Shown: positions 16,623-24,798 of the stretch, in pieces | Layout: each line of letters starts with the position of its first letter | How positions within the stretch are numbered: the first letter of the stretch is position 1 | Assembly: GCF_024399335.1 (NCBI RefSeq) | Contig: NZ_CP075339.1 | Span: 2,852,001 to 2,916,000, forward strand | DNA from: Leucobacter aridicollis | GTDB lineage: Bacteria; Actinomycetota; Actinomycetes; Actinomycetales; Microbacteriaceae | Length of the DNA stretch: 64,000 nucleotides | Direction of reading: 5' to 3' | Program-made: the position numbers and the translations under genes | The notes under the pieces: generated by a model | What the model saw: only the letters and a program-made list of their open reading frames with translations | Database searches by the model: none | What the model was told of the DNA's origin: nothing

Positions 16623-18269
16623 ATGACTCTCGGCCCCCTCATCGTTCAGAGCGACCACACCGTGCTGCTCGAGGTAGCACACCCCGACGCTGAAGACGCG
16701 CGGCACGAACTCGCCGTCTTCGCGGAACTTGAGCGCGCCCCCGAGCACATCCACACGTACAGGGTGACACGTCTCGGGCTGTGGAATGCTCGTGCGGCAG
16801 GGCACACCGCCGAGGAGATTCTCGACACACTCAACCGTCACGCGAAGTTCCCCGTGCCGAGCGGTGTCGCATCGGAGATCGCCGACACGATGCGTCGCTA
16901 CGGCAGACTCACAATCGAGCGCGACGCCGAGGGCCAGCTCATCCTCCGCTCCGACGACGCCGCAATCATGCGGGAAGTGTCGTCGGCGAAGAAAATCGCG
17001 CCCCTGCTTGGCAACAAGATCGACGACCTCACCGCCCCCGTCGAAGCCTGGGCCCGCGGTGAGCTCAAGCAGCAGCTCGTCGCCCGGGGCTGGCCGGCAG
17101 AAGACCTCGCGGGATACAGGCCAGGCGAGCCCTACGACATTTCGCTCGAGGAGGGCGACTGGGAGCTCCGCGACTACCAGGCGAAGGCAGTTGAGGCATT
17201 CCAGCGTGGCGGCTCTGGCGTTGTCGTGCTCCCCTGTGGCGCAGGCAAGACCTTGGTTGGCGCCGCATCGATGGCAGCTGTCGGCGCGAAAACACTGATC
17301 CTTGTCACCAACGCGGTGTCCGCGCGTCAGTGGCGCGACGAGCTGCTCAAGCGCACAAACCTCACCGAGGACGAGATCGGCGAGTACTCAGGCCAGGTCA
17401 AAGAGGTAAAGCCCGTTACGATCGCGACCTACCAGATCCTCACGAGCAAGCGAAAGGGCGAGTACGCGCACCTCTCGCTTCTCGATGCCCAGGATTGGGG
17501 GGTCATTGTCTACGACGAGGTGCATTTGCTCCCCGCACCCGTGTTCAAGCTGACAGCAGAGTTGCAGGCTCGCCGCCGTCTCGGCCTCACCGCGACGCTC
17601 GTGCGCGAGGACGGCCGCGAGGGCGACGTCTTCAGCCTCATCGGCCCCAAGCGCTACGACGCTGCGTGGAAAGACATCGAGGCGCAGGGCTTCATCGCGC
17701 CCGCCGAATGCTTCGAGATTCGCATCGATCTCCCCGAGAGCGAGCGGCTCGAGTACGCGATCGCTGAAGATCAGGATCGCTACCGCATCGCCTCCTCCAC
17801 CGCCCAGAAGGAGCGCGTCGCCCGCGAGATCATCGACAGGCACGAGGGCGAGAGCATCCTCGTCATCGGGCAGTACATCGACCAGCTCGAGTCGATGGCT
17901 GAAGCGCTCGACGCTCCGCTCATCACCGGGCAAACCCCAGTGAATGAACGTGAGGACCTCTTTAACGCGTTCCGTTCGGGCGAGGAGAAGATTCTTGTCG
18001 TGTCAAAGGTCGCGAACTTCTCGGTCGATCTCCCCGACGCGTCGGTCGCGATCCAGATTTCCGGTTCGTTCGGCTCGCGTCAGGAGGAGGCGCAGCGCCT
18101 CGGTCGCTTGCTTCGGCCGAAGCAGACTGACGTCAAGGCGTCGTTCTACACACTCATCGCCCGCGATACTGTCGACCAGGACTTTGCGCAGAACCGACAG
18201 CGCTTTCTCGCTGAACAGGGGTATGCGTACACGATCCTCGACGCCGAGGACCTGGCGGCGGTGCGCTAG
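16623..18269 (+). CDS. XPB/Rad25-type DNA repair helicase (superfamily 2)
   Basis: The 548-aa protein has the full set of SF2 motifs: Walker A LPCGAGKTLVGA, the DEVH box in VIVYDEVHLL, motif III LTATLVRED and motif VI QRLGRLLRPK. The N-terminal ~150 residues (HTYRVTRLGLWNARAAGH) match the damage-recognition-like region of bacterial XPB proteins. Such helicases are widespread in Actinobacteria and unwind DNA 3' to 5', presumably in nucleotide excision repair. It stands alone, with a leaderless-type promoter. The accessory Helicase_C_3 protein at 1243-3126 may be its partner. Confidence 0.92.
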   Translation: MTLGPLIVQSDHTVLLEVAHPDAEDARHELAVFAELERAPEHIHTYRVTRLGLWNARAAGHTAEEILDTLNRHAKFPVPSGVASEIADTMRRYGRLTIERDAEGQLILRSDDAAIMREVSSAKKIAPLLGNKIDDLTAPVEAWARGELKQQLVARGWPAEDLAGYRPGEPYDISLEEGDWELRDYQAKAVEAFQRGGSGVVVLPCGAGKTLVGAASMAAVGAKTLILVTNAVSARQWRDELLKRTNLTEDEIGEYSGQVKEVKPVTIATYQILTSKRKGEYAHLSLLDAQDWGVIVYDEVHLLPAPVFKLTAELQARRRLGLTATLVREDGREGDVFSLIGPKRYDAAWKDIEAQGFIAPAECFEIRIDLPESERLEYAIAEDQDRYRIASSTAQKERVAREIIDRHEGESILVIGQYIDQLESMAEALDAPLITGQTPVNEREDLFNAFRSGEEKILVVSKVANFSVDLPDASVAIQISGSFGSRQEEAQRLGRLLRPKQTDVKASFYTLIARDTVDQDFAQNRQRFLAEQGYAYTILDAEDLAAVR

Positions 18270-18305
18270 CCGGGACGGGTTCGGCCGTCTCGCCTGACCC
18301 CCATC

Positions 18306-18378
18306 GCCCGGCCCCGCCCAGCCCAGCTCCGGCTCACCCAGCCCGCTCCGGCTCGCCCAGCCCGGCCCCGCCCAGCCC
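18306..18378. repeat. C-rich tandem repeats in a 304-bp gene-free interval
   Basis: The 304 bases between the XPB helicase and the response regulator hold no gene I can support. A 19-bp block GCCCGGCCCCGCCCAGCCC occurs at 18306-18324 and again at 18360-18378. Between them GCTCCGGCTCNCCCAGCCCG occurs twice with a 19-bp period (18326 and 18345). The rest (18400-18573) is unstructured apart from an imperfect GGCCTCTCC / GGGAGGAGGCC pair around 18447-18505 that could end helicase transcription. Confidence 0.6.
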
Positions 18379-18573
18379 GGCTCAGCCCCGCCCAGTGTCG
18401 CCGGACCCCACCTTCCCTTCCGAAGTGCCCCCTAGCTACTGCCGGCAAGGGCCTCTCCTGCAGCATTGGTCCTCTCTGGCCGGCCGGGAGGAGGCCGCAC
18501 GAGGTGAGGCGAACCGACGACACGGTGCGCGAGCTTCCAGCCAGTTCATAGCAAATCATCAGAGACTGAGATC

Positions 18574-19275
18574 ATGAACATTGAACGAAAAGGCCCCAGG
18601 ATCCTCATCGTCGATGATGAGCCCAACATTCGCGAGCTTCTCAGCACCAGCCTCCGCTTCGCCGGCTTCGGCGTGCGGTCGGTAGGCAACGGCGCGCAGA
18701 CAATCTCAGCAGTCCTCGAGGAAGAGCCAGATCTCATCATCCTCGATGTGATGCTCCCTGACATGAACGGCTTCAGCGTAACCAAGCGGCTGCGCTCGGC
18801 AGGGTACACGGCGCCGATCATTTTCCTCACGGCGAAAGACGACACTGAGGACAAGGTCGAGGGTCTGAACGTTGGTGGCGACGACTACGTCACCAAGCCC
18901 TTCAGCCTCGATGAGATCATCGCCCGGATCAATGCCGTGCTTCGCCGCACGATCCAAGAGGACGAGGAGACGATGCTCGAGGTCGGGCCCATTAGCCTCG
19001 ATCAAGACACACACGAAGTCACAGTCTCTGGCACATCTGTTGAGCTCTCACCGACCGAGTTCAAGCTGCTGCGCTACCTCATGCAAAACGCAAACCGCGT
19101 ACTGTCGAAGGCGCAGATCCTTGACCACGTCTGGGAGTACGACTTCAACGGCGACGCAGGCATCGTTGAGTCCTACATCTCGTACCTCCGTCGCAAGCTC
19201 GACCCGCTGACCGACGAGTCCCTCATCCAGACGAAGCGTGGTTTCGGATACATGCTGAAGGCTGACACGATCTAG
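18574..19275 (+). CDS. OmpR/PhoB-family response regulator
   Basis: The 233-aa protein has a receiver domain (residues 8-122) with acidic residues D14/D15, phosphoacceptor D58 in LIILDVMLP and K108 in VTKPF, and a C-terminal winged-helix DNA-binding domain (SPTEFKLLRYLMQNANRVLSKAQILDHVW, TKRGFGYML). It is an intact transcription factor. Its stop overlaps the GTG of the next gene by one base (TAGTG), so the kinase is its cognate sensor. The overall type resembles actinobacterial MprA/PrrA-like regulators, but I cannot assign the regulon. Confidence 0.92.
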   Translation: MNIERKGPRILIVDDEPNIRELLSTSLRFAGFGVRSVGNGAQTISAVLEEEPDLIILDVMLPDMNGFSVTKRLRSAGYTAPIIFLTAKDDTEDKVEGLNVGGDDYVTKPFSLDEIIARINAVLRRTIQEDEETMLEVGPISLDQDTHEVTVSGTSVELSPTEFKLLRYLMQNANRVLSKAQILDHVWEYDFNGDAGIVESYISYLRRKLDPLTDESLIQTKRGFGYMLKADTI

Positions 19276-20903
19276 TGACACAGCTGCGCGACTTCGGGAA
19301 CCATTGGGCGGACGTCTCACTCCGGACGAAAATCACCATCGTCACGGTGTTCATCCTCTTCCTTGGACTCATCGTCGCGGGGGTGGGCACCTTCTCGGTG
19401 CTCCGCCCCATTCTCATCAACCAGCAGAGCGCCGAGCTTGCCCAAATCAGGAACGACCCCTCGGTGGTGCTTGCGCCCGGGGCAGACACCCAGCAGCTCA
19501 CGCAAGACGACGTCACTGCGGCAAACGGGCGCTACTACGTTGCCGTCCTCGACCCGAACGGCGAGGTACGCTTCGACAACTCGCGGGACCGCCGACCCGG
19601 GTCACTCCCCGACGTCGAGCGACTAGGCTTCTCACTCAAGGTCGCTGCCGCACACGAGGCGTCCTCGGCAACGCCTGAGGACATTCTGAGCGCCGACGGT
19701 ACAAGGTGGCGCGCGGTCGTGACGATGCTGTACGTCGAAGACGCATCCGGCCAGAAGCACGCCTCCGGCGCCCTTCTCATCGCCGACTCGACGACAATCA
19801 TCAACCAGCTCGTTGCGCAGTACGTGATCGTGTTCACTGGGTTTGGTATCGCGGTGATCCTGCTCGGCGCCGCGCTCACGCGCATCCTCATCACGACGAC
19901 GCTGCTCCCGCTCGCAGAAGTCGAGCAGACAGCCCTCGAGATCTCGCGCGGCGACTTCTCGAAGCGGATCCTTGTCGCGAGCCCGCACACGGAAGTCGGC
20001 CACCTTGGTGATTCTCTCAACGTCATGCTCGACAGGCTCGACGGCTCCCTTGAGGACCGTGAGCGAACTATCGAGCGCATGCGCCGATTCGTTGGGGACG
20101 CAAGCCACGAGCTGCGCACGCCGCTCGTGTCCGTCCGCGGCTACGCCGAGCTGTACCGCATGGGGGCTCTGCAGACGCCCGAGCAGGTGAGCCAGGCAAT
20201 GGAGCGGATCGAGAAAGAAGCGATCCGGATGACGTCTCTCGTTGAAGACCTCCTCGCGCTCGCTCGACTCGACGAACGCCGGCCGCTCGAGCTCGCTCCC
20301 CTGCCCCTCAATCAGCTTGCCAAAGACGCGGCCCTCGACGCGCGCGCAGGGGCGCCCGACCGCGAGATCAGCGTCGTCGAAGATCCACACAATCCGCAGG
20401 CACTTGGCGACGAGAACAAGATTCGCCAGCTCATCACGAACCTCATCGGCAACGCAAAACAGCACACGCCGGAAGGCAGCCCGATCGAGATTATCGTGAG
20501 CGCGCTCCCCGCCCCGGAGCAACCGGTTGAAGTTGCCCCCGTGGATCAGTCACCGTCGAAGCGAAACGGTGGGTCCTCGCCCGCGACAGGTAGCACCGGC
20601 GTGATCAAGGCAGTGCAGCCGCAGGCGATGACGCGCTTCGAAATCGTTGACCACGGCGAGGGTATCCCCGAGCAGGTTCGCGAGAAGATCTTCGGAAGAT
20701 TCTGGCGCGCTGACAGCTCGCGAAACCGCGAGACTGGCGGCTCGGGCCTCGGCCTCGCGATCGTGAAGTCGATCGTCGAGGCGCACAAGGGAACTGTGTC
20801 GGTGCACGACACCCCAGGCGGCGGCGCGACATTCAGGGTCGACCTGCCTGCGGCAACTCCCGCAGATTCACCCGCCGTCCAGAAGACTGACGCGGAGGCC
20901 TAG
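19275..20903 (+). CDS. Membrane sensor histidine kinase
   Basis: The 542-aa protein has TM1 (~20-48), an extracellular sensor region (~49-182), TM2 (~183-208), a HAMP domain (TLLPLAEVEQTALEISRGDF), a HisKA dimerisation domain with phosphorylated H278 in DASHELRTPL, and a HATPase_c domain with the N box NLIGNAKQHTPEG and the G boxes VDHGEGIP and GGSGLGLAI. An unusual ~50-residue insert rich in Pro, Ser and Gln (EQPVEVAPVDQSPSK onward) splits the ATPase domain after the N box. It starts with GTG overlapping the response regulator. Its ligand is unknown. Confidence 0.92.
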   Translation: MTQLRDFGNHWADVSLRTKITIVTVFILFLGLIVAGVGTFSVLRPILINQQSAELAQIRNDPSVVLAPGADTQQLTQDDVTAANGRYYVAVLDPNGEVRFDNSRDRRPGSLPDVERLGFSLKVAAAHEASSATPEDILSADGTRWRAVVTMLYVEDASGQKHASGALLIADSTTIINQLVAQYVIVFTGFGIAVILLGAALTRILITTTLLPLAEVEQTALEISRGDFSKRILVASPHTEVGHLGDSLNVMLDRLDGSLEDRERTIERMRRFVGDASHELRTPLVSVRGYAELYRMGALQTPEQVSQAMERIEKEAIRMTSLVEDLLALARLDERRPLELAPLPLNQLAKDAALDARAGAPDREISVVEDPHNPQALGDENKIRQLITNLIGNAKQHTPEGSPIEIIVSALPAPEQPVEVAPVDQSPSKRNGGSSPATGSTGVIKAVQPQAMTRFEIVDHGEGIPEQVREKIFGRFWRADSSRNRETGGSGLGLAIVKSIVEAHKGTVSVHDTPGGGATFRVDLPAATPADSPAVQKTDAEA

Positions 20904-21048
20904 TCGCGGGTGGACCCCGACTGCGCGCGTCACGCCTGGGCCGCCTTCAGCGTGCGTGCCACGCCGGGGCCCGCGCCAGCCGACTGGCCCCAAGTGCCAC
21001 AGCACATATATCTGGGATCTGCAGAAGACCTGACCAGGGGTAGCTCCT

Positions 21049-21063
21049 CGGGCATTTTGCCCG
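21049..21063. terminator. Short hairpin in a convergent intergenic region
   Basis: CGGGC-ATTTT-GCCCG is a perfect 5-bp stem in the 251-bp gap between the convergent kinase and GlpR-like genes. A second stem, CGGGG (21107-21111) / CCCCG (21120-21124), follows. Either could end transcription. The same gap contains GGGATCTGC at 21014, shared with the repeat at 52.1 kb. Confidence 0.35.
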
Positions 21064-21154
21064 CTGATCTCATGGCCTAGCGTCGAAGACTACAGGCGCC
21101 GACGCACGGGGCTCCAGGACCCCGAGGCACCAGCCCACTGCCCGAGGTAGGTAG

Positions 21155-22180
21155 TTAGCCCGCATTGCGACGGCGGCGCAGCACCTGATCAAGGTCAGGC
21201 ATGCCATCCGCCGTGTCGCCGACCACGCCGAGCTGGCTCAGCCTGGAGTTAGCGGCCGAACGGCTCTGCGCCTGTCCGCCGGTGCTTACGCCAGGCGCCG
21301 TAGCAGCCGCCCGATCCTTCGCCGCAGGCGTTGCTTGGTTCCCTGTGGCAGGCTGCTCAGAGCCCGCCTCAATGCGCCGCTGCCTGGCGACCTGCTCCCG
21401 CACCTCGCGGAGCAGGATCGAATCCGGCTGGTTCTCTCGGGGTGCGTACGCCCGCGCTTCGCGAGCCCGAGCGAGTGTCCGTGCCCGCTCGATCCGGTCC
21501 GCAGCCGCGCGCTGAGCGGCGGCGTGAGCAGCCGCCGAGTCACGGGTTTCGCCCGTCGCCGACACCTTTTCGAAGACGGGTTCGTCGACGGTCTTCGCGA
21601 CTGCCTCCTGCTCCGCAGCGATCGGTGCAAGCTTCGCGCGCCCCGGAGCGAGTAGGACGAGCGTGCCGAGTCCGACGGTAAAAGCAAGCAGCGACCACAG
21701 CAGCACGGCGGGCCCAATCCCGGCGATGAGCATACCGAGGCCGACGAGCGAACCAACGAGGCCGAGTAGGCCGGCCAGCGCGGCGATTGAACGCACTCGA
21801 CGCACAATCGGCTTCCGAAGCTTCGCCGCCCGGTTCATCGCTACCTGCTTTCTTTGCATCTGCTGTGCTCGAATCTCCGCGCGGACTTGTTCTGCCCTCG
21901 CATTTGCTAGTTCGGCTTCCCGCTCGGCTTCCTGCCGCTTCTGAGCGGTTTTGAGGAGCCGCTCGTGCGCGAGCGCTTCACGCGCAGTGGCTTCAACTCG
22001 CACCTCATGCGGCACCTCTGCCGTCTCGGCAAGTACACGGAGTGTGCGCTGGAGCCGCAGCGCGTTCCGCTCGGCAGCGTTGAACTCACGGCGCCGAAAC
22101 CATGCTGGAACGAGAACGACGGCCCAGAGGAGCGCGATGATGAGAAACATCACCCCGCCGCCAAGCCCGCCTGTACCCAT
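21155..22180 (-). CDS. GlpR-like membrane protein (gephyrin-like receptor family)
   Basis: The 341-aa protein begins MGTGGLGGGVMFLIIALLW, an N-terminal TM helix, followed by VPAWFRRREFNAAERNALRLQRTLRVLA, a highly charged coiled-coil (~55-125), two further TM helices (~135-190) and a long hydrophilic tail. This order and its place beside galU and a RimJ-like GNAT match GlpR, described in corynebacteria as the membrane receptor for the gephyrin-like MoeA homologue Glp in cell division and polar growth. No moeA/glp gene is present in this cluster. The start at 22180 was chosen because the TM segment follows directly; the frame extends to 22231. Assignment is by architecture and context. Confidence 0.65.
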   Translation of the reverse strand: MGTGGLGGGVMFLIIALLWAVVLVPAWFRRREFNAAERNALRLQRTLRVLAETAEVPHEVRVEATAREALAHERLLKTAQKRQEAEREAELANARAEQVRAEIRAQQMQRKQVAMNRAAKLRKPIVRRVRSIAALAGLLGLVGSLVGLGMLIAGIGPAVLLWSLLAFTVGLGTLVLLAPGRAKLAPIAAEQEAVAKTVDEPVFEKVSATGETRDSAAAHAAAQRAAADRIERARTLARAREARAYAPRENQPDSILLREVREQVARQRRIEAGSEQPATGNQATPAAKDRAAATAPGVSTGGQAQSRSAANSRLSQLGVVGDTADGMPDLDQVLRRRRNAG

Positions 22181-22313
22181 GGGGCAACTGTAGCTAGCGC
22201 TTCTGCGGCCCGCACTCTCGGCGCGCCGCAAACAGCAGGGTTCCCAGCGTCAACCGTGCCCTCACTGAGCGAAAGTAGCCCACTACCCGGGGGGTCAGCC
22301 GGCTGGCTCGCGT

Positions 22314-22946
22314 TCAGATCCCGTTCGTCCGCCCTGACGCTGATGCGTCGAGCCGCGAAAGCATTGACCCGTGAACCTCTTCACGGGTGACAGCGAAGCT
22401 GTCATGATCCCGCCAGGCGCCGTCAATGTGGATGTAGCGCAGTCGGCGCCCCTCGTATCGAAATCCGAGCTTCTCGGGTATGCGCAGCGACGCCGCGTTC
22501 TCCGGCCGAATACACATCTCGACCCTGTGCAATCCGACTGTCGCGAAGAGGTAGTCGACGGCGAGTGCCACCGCTGTCGGCGTGATGTTTCGCCCTGCGT
22601 GGCCGCCGTCAATCCAGTATCCAATGCTTGCCGACCACAGAGCGCCCCGTGAAATGTCGGAGGCCGATAGCTGGCCGACCACCGCCCCATCGTAGGTGAT
22701 CACGAAGGGCACGCCTCGCCCGTCCCGGTGCTGCTCGAGCATCCGCTTAATTGAGGGCTTCAGTGAGACCGTGCCGGGCACAGGCCCCACCCCGCCAGGG
22801 TGCGTCGCTTCCCAGGGGGTCAACCAGTTTCTGTTGTCTCGGAGCAAGGCTTCAAGCACGCGGGCATCGCGGCGGCGGATCAGCCTGATGCCGACCCGCC
22901 CCGCGTTCAAAGAGCTCGGCAGCTCTCCCCCGTCAGCGCCAAACAT
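22314..22946 (-). CDS. GNAT N-acetyltransferase, RimJ/RimL-like
   Basis: The 210-aa protein has the RimJ/L-type acetyltransferase fold: LIRRRDARVLEALLRDNR at the start, IGYWIDGGHAGRNITPTAVAL as the acetyl-CoA-binding region (RGxGxA is replaced by AGRNIT, as common in this branch) and HRVEMCIRPENAASLRIPEKLGFRYEG near the end. It should transfer acetyl groups to protein N-termini or a small substrate. It lies 15 bp after galU and 133 bp before the GlpR-like gene, in the order known from other Actinobacteria. Confidence 0.88.
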   Translation of the reverse strand: MFGADGGELPSSLNAGRVGIRLIRRRDARVLEALLRDNRNWLTPWEATHPGGVGPVPGTVSLKPSIKRMLEQHRDGRGVPFVITYDGAVVGQLSASDISRGALWSASIGYWIDGGHAGRNITPTAVALAVDYLFATVGLHRVEMCIRPENAASLRIPEKLGFRYEGRRLRYIHIDGAWRDHDSFAVTREEVHGSMLSRLDASASGRTNGI

Positions 22947-22961
22947 GTCCGCAAGAGTCGG

Positions 22962-23867
22962 CTATTCGCCGCGCAGCTTGTCAGCGAAGCCGATCACCCA
23001 GTCGCGGATCTCGTCACCGAGTTCGGCGTGGTCGACTCCGAGGAGCACATTCGCCTTGATCCAGTCAGCTCGGTCTCCGGTGTCATAGCGACGTCCCTTG
23101 AAGATCACACCGTACACGGGTGCATCGCCGTCACCAGCGGCGAGCACATTGAGCGCGTCCGTGAGCTGGTACTCGCCGCCACGGCCGGGCTCGAGGTCGT
23201 CGATGATGTCGAAGATCTCTGGGCGCAGCACATACCGGCCGATGATGGCGAGGTTCGACGGCGCTTCCTCACGGCTGGGCTTCTCGACGAGCTCCGTGAT
23301 GCGCACAACGTCGGCGTCTTCGGTCGCCTCGACCTGGGCGCAGCCGTAGAGGTGGATGGACTCCATCGGAACTTCCATGAGAGCGACGACAGTCGCCTGC
23401 CGGGTGTTGTGCACGTCGACCATGCGGTCAAGGAGCGGGTCACGAGCGTCAATCAGGTCGTCGCCGAGCAGCACAGCGAACGACTCGTTGCCTACGTGCA
23501 TGCGCGCCCGTCCGACTGCGTGGCCGAGACCCAATGGCTGCCCCTGTCGCAGGAAGTGGACCTCGGCAAGCTCGCTCGCCTCGTGGACCTTGCCAAGCTT
23601 GTTGTCGTCGCCCTTGTTCTGCAGCGTGTACTCGAGCTCGGGAACTCCATCGAAGTGGTTCACGAGGTTGTCTTTGTTGCGCCCGGTGATGATAAGGACA
23701 TCGTTCAGGCCTGCGCTCGCTGCCTCTTCGACGACGTATTGAATCGCCGGCTTATCAACGATCGGCAGCATTTCCTTCGGCATTGCTTTGGTCGCGGGGA
23801 GGAAGCGGGTGCCAAGGCCAGCCGCCGGGATCACCGCTTTCACGACGCTCGCTCGGTTTTCAGTCAT
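22962..23867 (-). CDS. galU: UTP-glucose-1-phosphate uridylyltransferase
   Basis: The 301-aa enzyme shows the nucleotidyltransferase signature VIPAAGLGTRFLPATKAMPKEMLP, the DKPAIQYVVEEA sugar-binding region, VLLGDDLID for the metal site and GRGGEYQLTDALN. It makes UDP-glucose from UTP and glucose-1-phosphate for cell-envelope polysaccharides. Length is normal for bacterial GalU. The start at 23867 follows a TAGGCT -10 box by 7 nt and fits a leaderless mRNA; the longer frame to 23963 overlaps the divergent promoter. Confidence 0.95.
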   Translation of the reverse strand: MTENRASVVKAVIPAAGLGTRFLPATKAMPKEMLPIVDKPAIQYVVEEAASAGLNDVLIITGRNKDNLVNHFDGVPELEYTLQNKGDDNKLGKVHEASELAEVHFLRQGQPLGLGHAVGRARMHVGNESFAVLLGDDLIDARDPLLDRMVDVHNTRQATVVALMEVPMESIHLYGCAQVEATEDADVVRITELVEKPSREEAPSNLAIIGRYVLRPEIFDIIDDLEPGRGGEYQLTDALNVLAAGDGDAPVYGVIFKGRRYDTGDRADWIKANVLLGVDHAELGDEIRDWVIGFADKLRGE

Positions 23868-23874
23868 GAGGGTA

Positions 23875-23880
23875 AGCCTA
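23875..23880 (-). promoter_or_regulatory. Putative -10 element for galU (leaderless)
   Basis: TAGGCT on the minus strand ends 7 nt before the galU ATG. Confidence 0.45.
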
Positions 23881-23936
23881 TCCCGCGGCCTCAAATATCG
23901 GCGTATCCGTGGGACGTGCGGTCCAGCCTTCGAAGC

Positions 23937-23942
23937 TAGGCT
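23937..23942 (+). promoter_or_regulatory. Putative -10 element for 5-FCL gene (leaderless)
   Basis: TAGGCT ends 6 nt before the GTG at 23949. It is the same hexamer as on the galU side, so the 81-bp divergent region carries two matched promoters. Confidence 0.45.
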
Positions 23943-23948
23943 GGCTGT

Positions 23949-24533
23949 GTGGATGAGAAGCAACAGCTACGCAATGTAGTTCGAGCAGCCCGACTCACGC
24001 GTGCCCATTCACAGGCAGACTCTGGTTCGGCCGCAGACGCAGCGCTCACCGAGAATCTTGCTGCGGTCGCAACAGAGTTCGGCGCGACCCGAATCGCGTG
24101 CTTCATCGGGGTGCGAGGTGAGCCTGACACCGCTGCGTTTCTTGCGTGGGCGCTCGCGGCGAACATCGAAGTACTCCTTCCACGTTCCCGCGCCGACGGC
24201 GCGCTCGAGTGGGCAACGTATGTGCCAGACGGGCTCGCACCGGGCGCGTTCGGGATCCTTGAGCCCCAGGGTCCACCTGTTCCAGACGGCGCTGCGACCG
24301 CGGGTGTGCTGTTTGTGCCTGCTGCCGCGGTCGACGAAACCGGCGGCAGACTCGGCTGGGGCCGCGGCTTTTACGATAGGGAGCTCGCACGGATTAGGGC
24401 GGCCCGCACCCGCCCGCCTTCCGCGTTTGCTGTTGTGTGGGAGTCCGAAGTTCTCCCGGCTGTGCCGCGGGAGCTTCACGACGTCCCAGTCGATGGGGCG
24501 GTCACCGAGGCAACTGTGCACTACTTCGGGTAG
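23949..24533 (+). CDS. fthC: 5-formyltetrahydrofolate cyclo-ligase
   Basis: The 194-aa enzyme carries the family motif LGWGRGFYDREL for folate and ATP binding, the N-terminal KQQLRNVVRAAR helix and VLFVPAAAVDETGGRLG. It converts 5-formyl-THF to 5,10-methenyl-THF using ATP, in the cytoplasm. The start is GTG (MDEKQQLR). It is divergent from galU and followed 11 bp later by the FmdB gene, an order frequent in Actinobacteria. Confidence 0.93.
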   Translation: MDEKQQLRNVVRAARLTRAHSQADSGSAADAALTENLAAVATEFGATRIACFIGVRGEPDTAAFLAWALAANIEVLLPRSRADGALEWATYVPDGLAPGAFGILEPQGPPVPDGAATAGVLFVPAAAVDETGGRLGWGRGFYDRELARIRAARTRPPSAFAVVWESEVLPAVPRELHDVPVDGAVTEATVHYFG

Positions 24534-24536
24534 GCT
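24531..24536 (+). promoter_or_regulatory. Putative -10 element for the FmdB-like gene
   Basis: TAGGCT overlaps the 5-FCL stop and ends 8 nt before the GTG at 24545. A GGAG at 24538 is too near the start codon for a good Shine-Dalgarno. Confidence 0.35.
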
Positions 24537-24544
24537 CGGAGATT

Positions 24545-24781
24545 GTGCCTACTTATGCTTACCGCTGCGCCGATTGCGGGCACAGCTTTGACATCTACCA
24601 GAGCTTCTCAGACTCCACGCTGACCGAGTGCCCAGAGTGCGGCGGCGACCTTCGCAAGGTGTTCGGGTCGCTCGGCGTCACATTCAATGGTTCGGGGTTT
24701 TACCGGACCGATTCACGGAGCTCTACGAACGGCGCCTCCGGGGCGAGCAACTCCTCGGGCTCGGCTTCGTCCTCTTCGTAG
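24545..24781 (+). CDS. FmdB-family zinc-ribbon protein
   Basis: The 78-aa protein starts PTYAYRCADCGHSFDIYQS and has two CxxC pairs (CADC and CPEC), forming the FmdB zinc ribbon. The tail is Ser/Gly/Asn-rich and probably disordered. The GTG at 24545 was preferred to upstream starts because FmdB proteins always begin M-P-x-Y-x-Y-x-C. The function is regulatory or unknown; in Actinobacteria it usually follows the 5-FCL gene, as here. Confidence 0.9.
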   Translation: MPTYAYRCADCGHSFDIYQSFSDSTLTECPECGGDLRKVFGSLGVTFNGSGFYRTDSRSSTNGASGASNSSGSASSSS

Positions 24782-24798
24782 GTTCGGCGCGCTGTCAG

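Noticed and set aside
18306..18378. Mobile element or attachment site
   Set aside because: The repeats are low-complexity C-rich sequence with no integrase, transposase or terminal inverted repeats near.
24437..24544. Longer start of the FmdB-like gene inside the 5-FCL gene
   Set aside because: FmdB proteins begin at M-P-x-Y-x-Y-x-C; the upstream part is a shadow of the 5-FCL codons.
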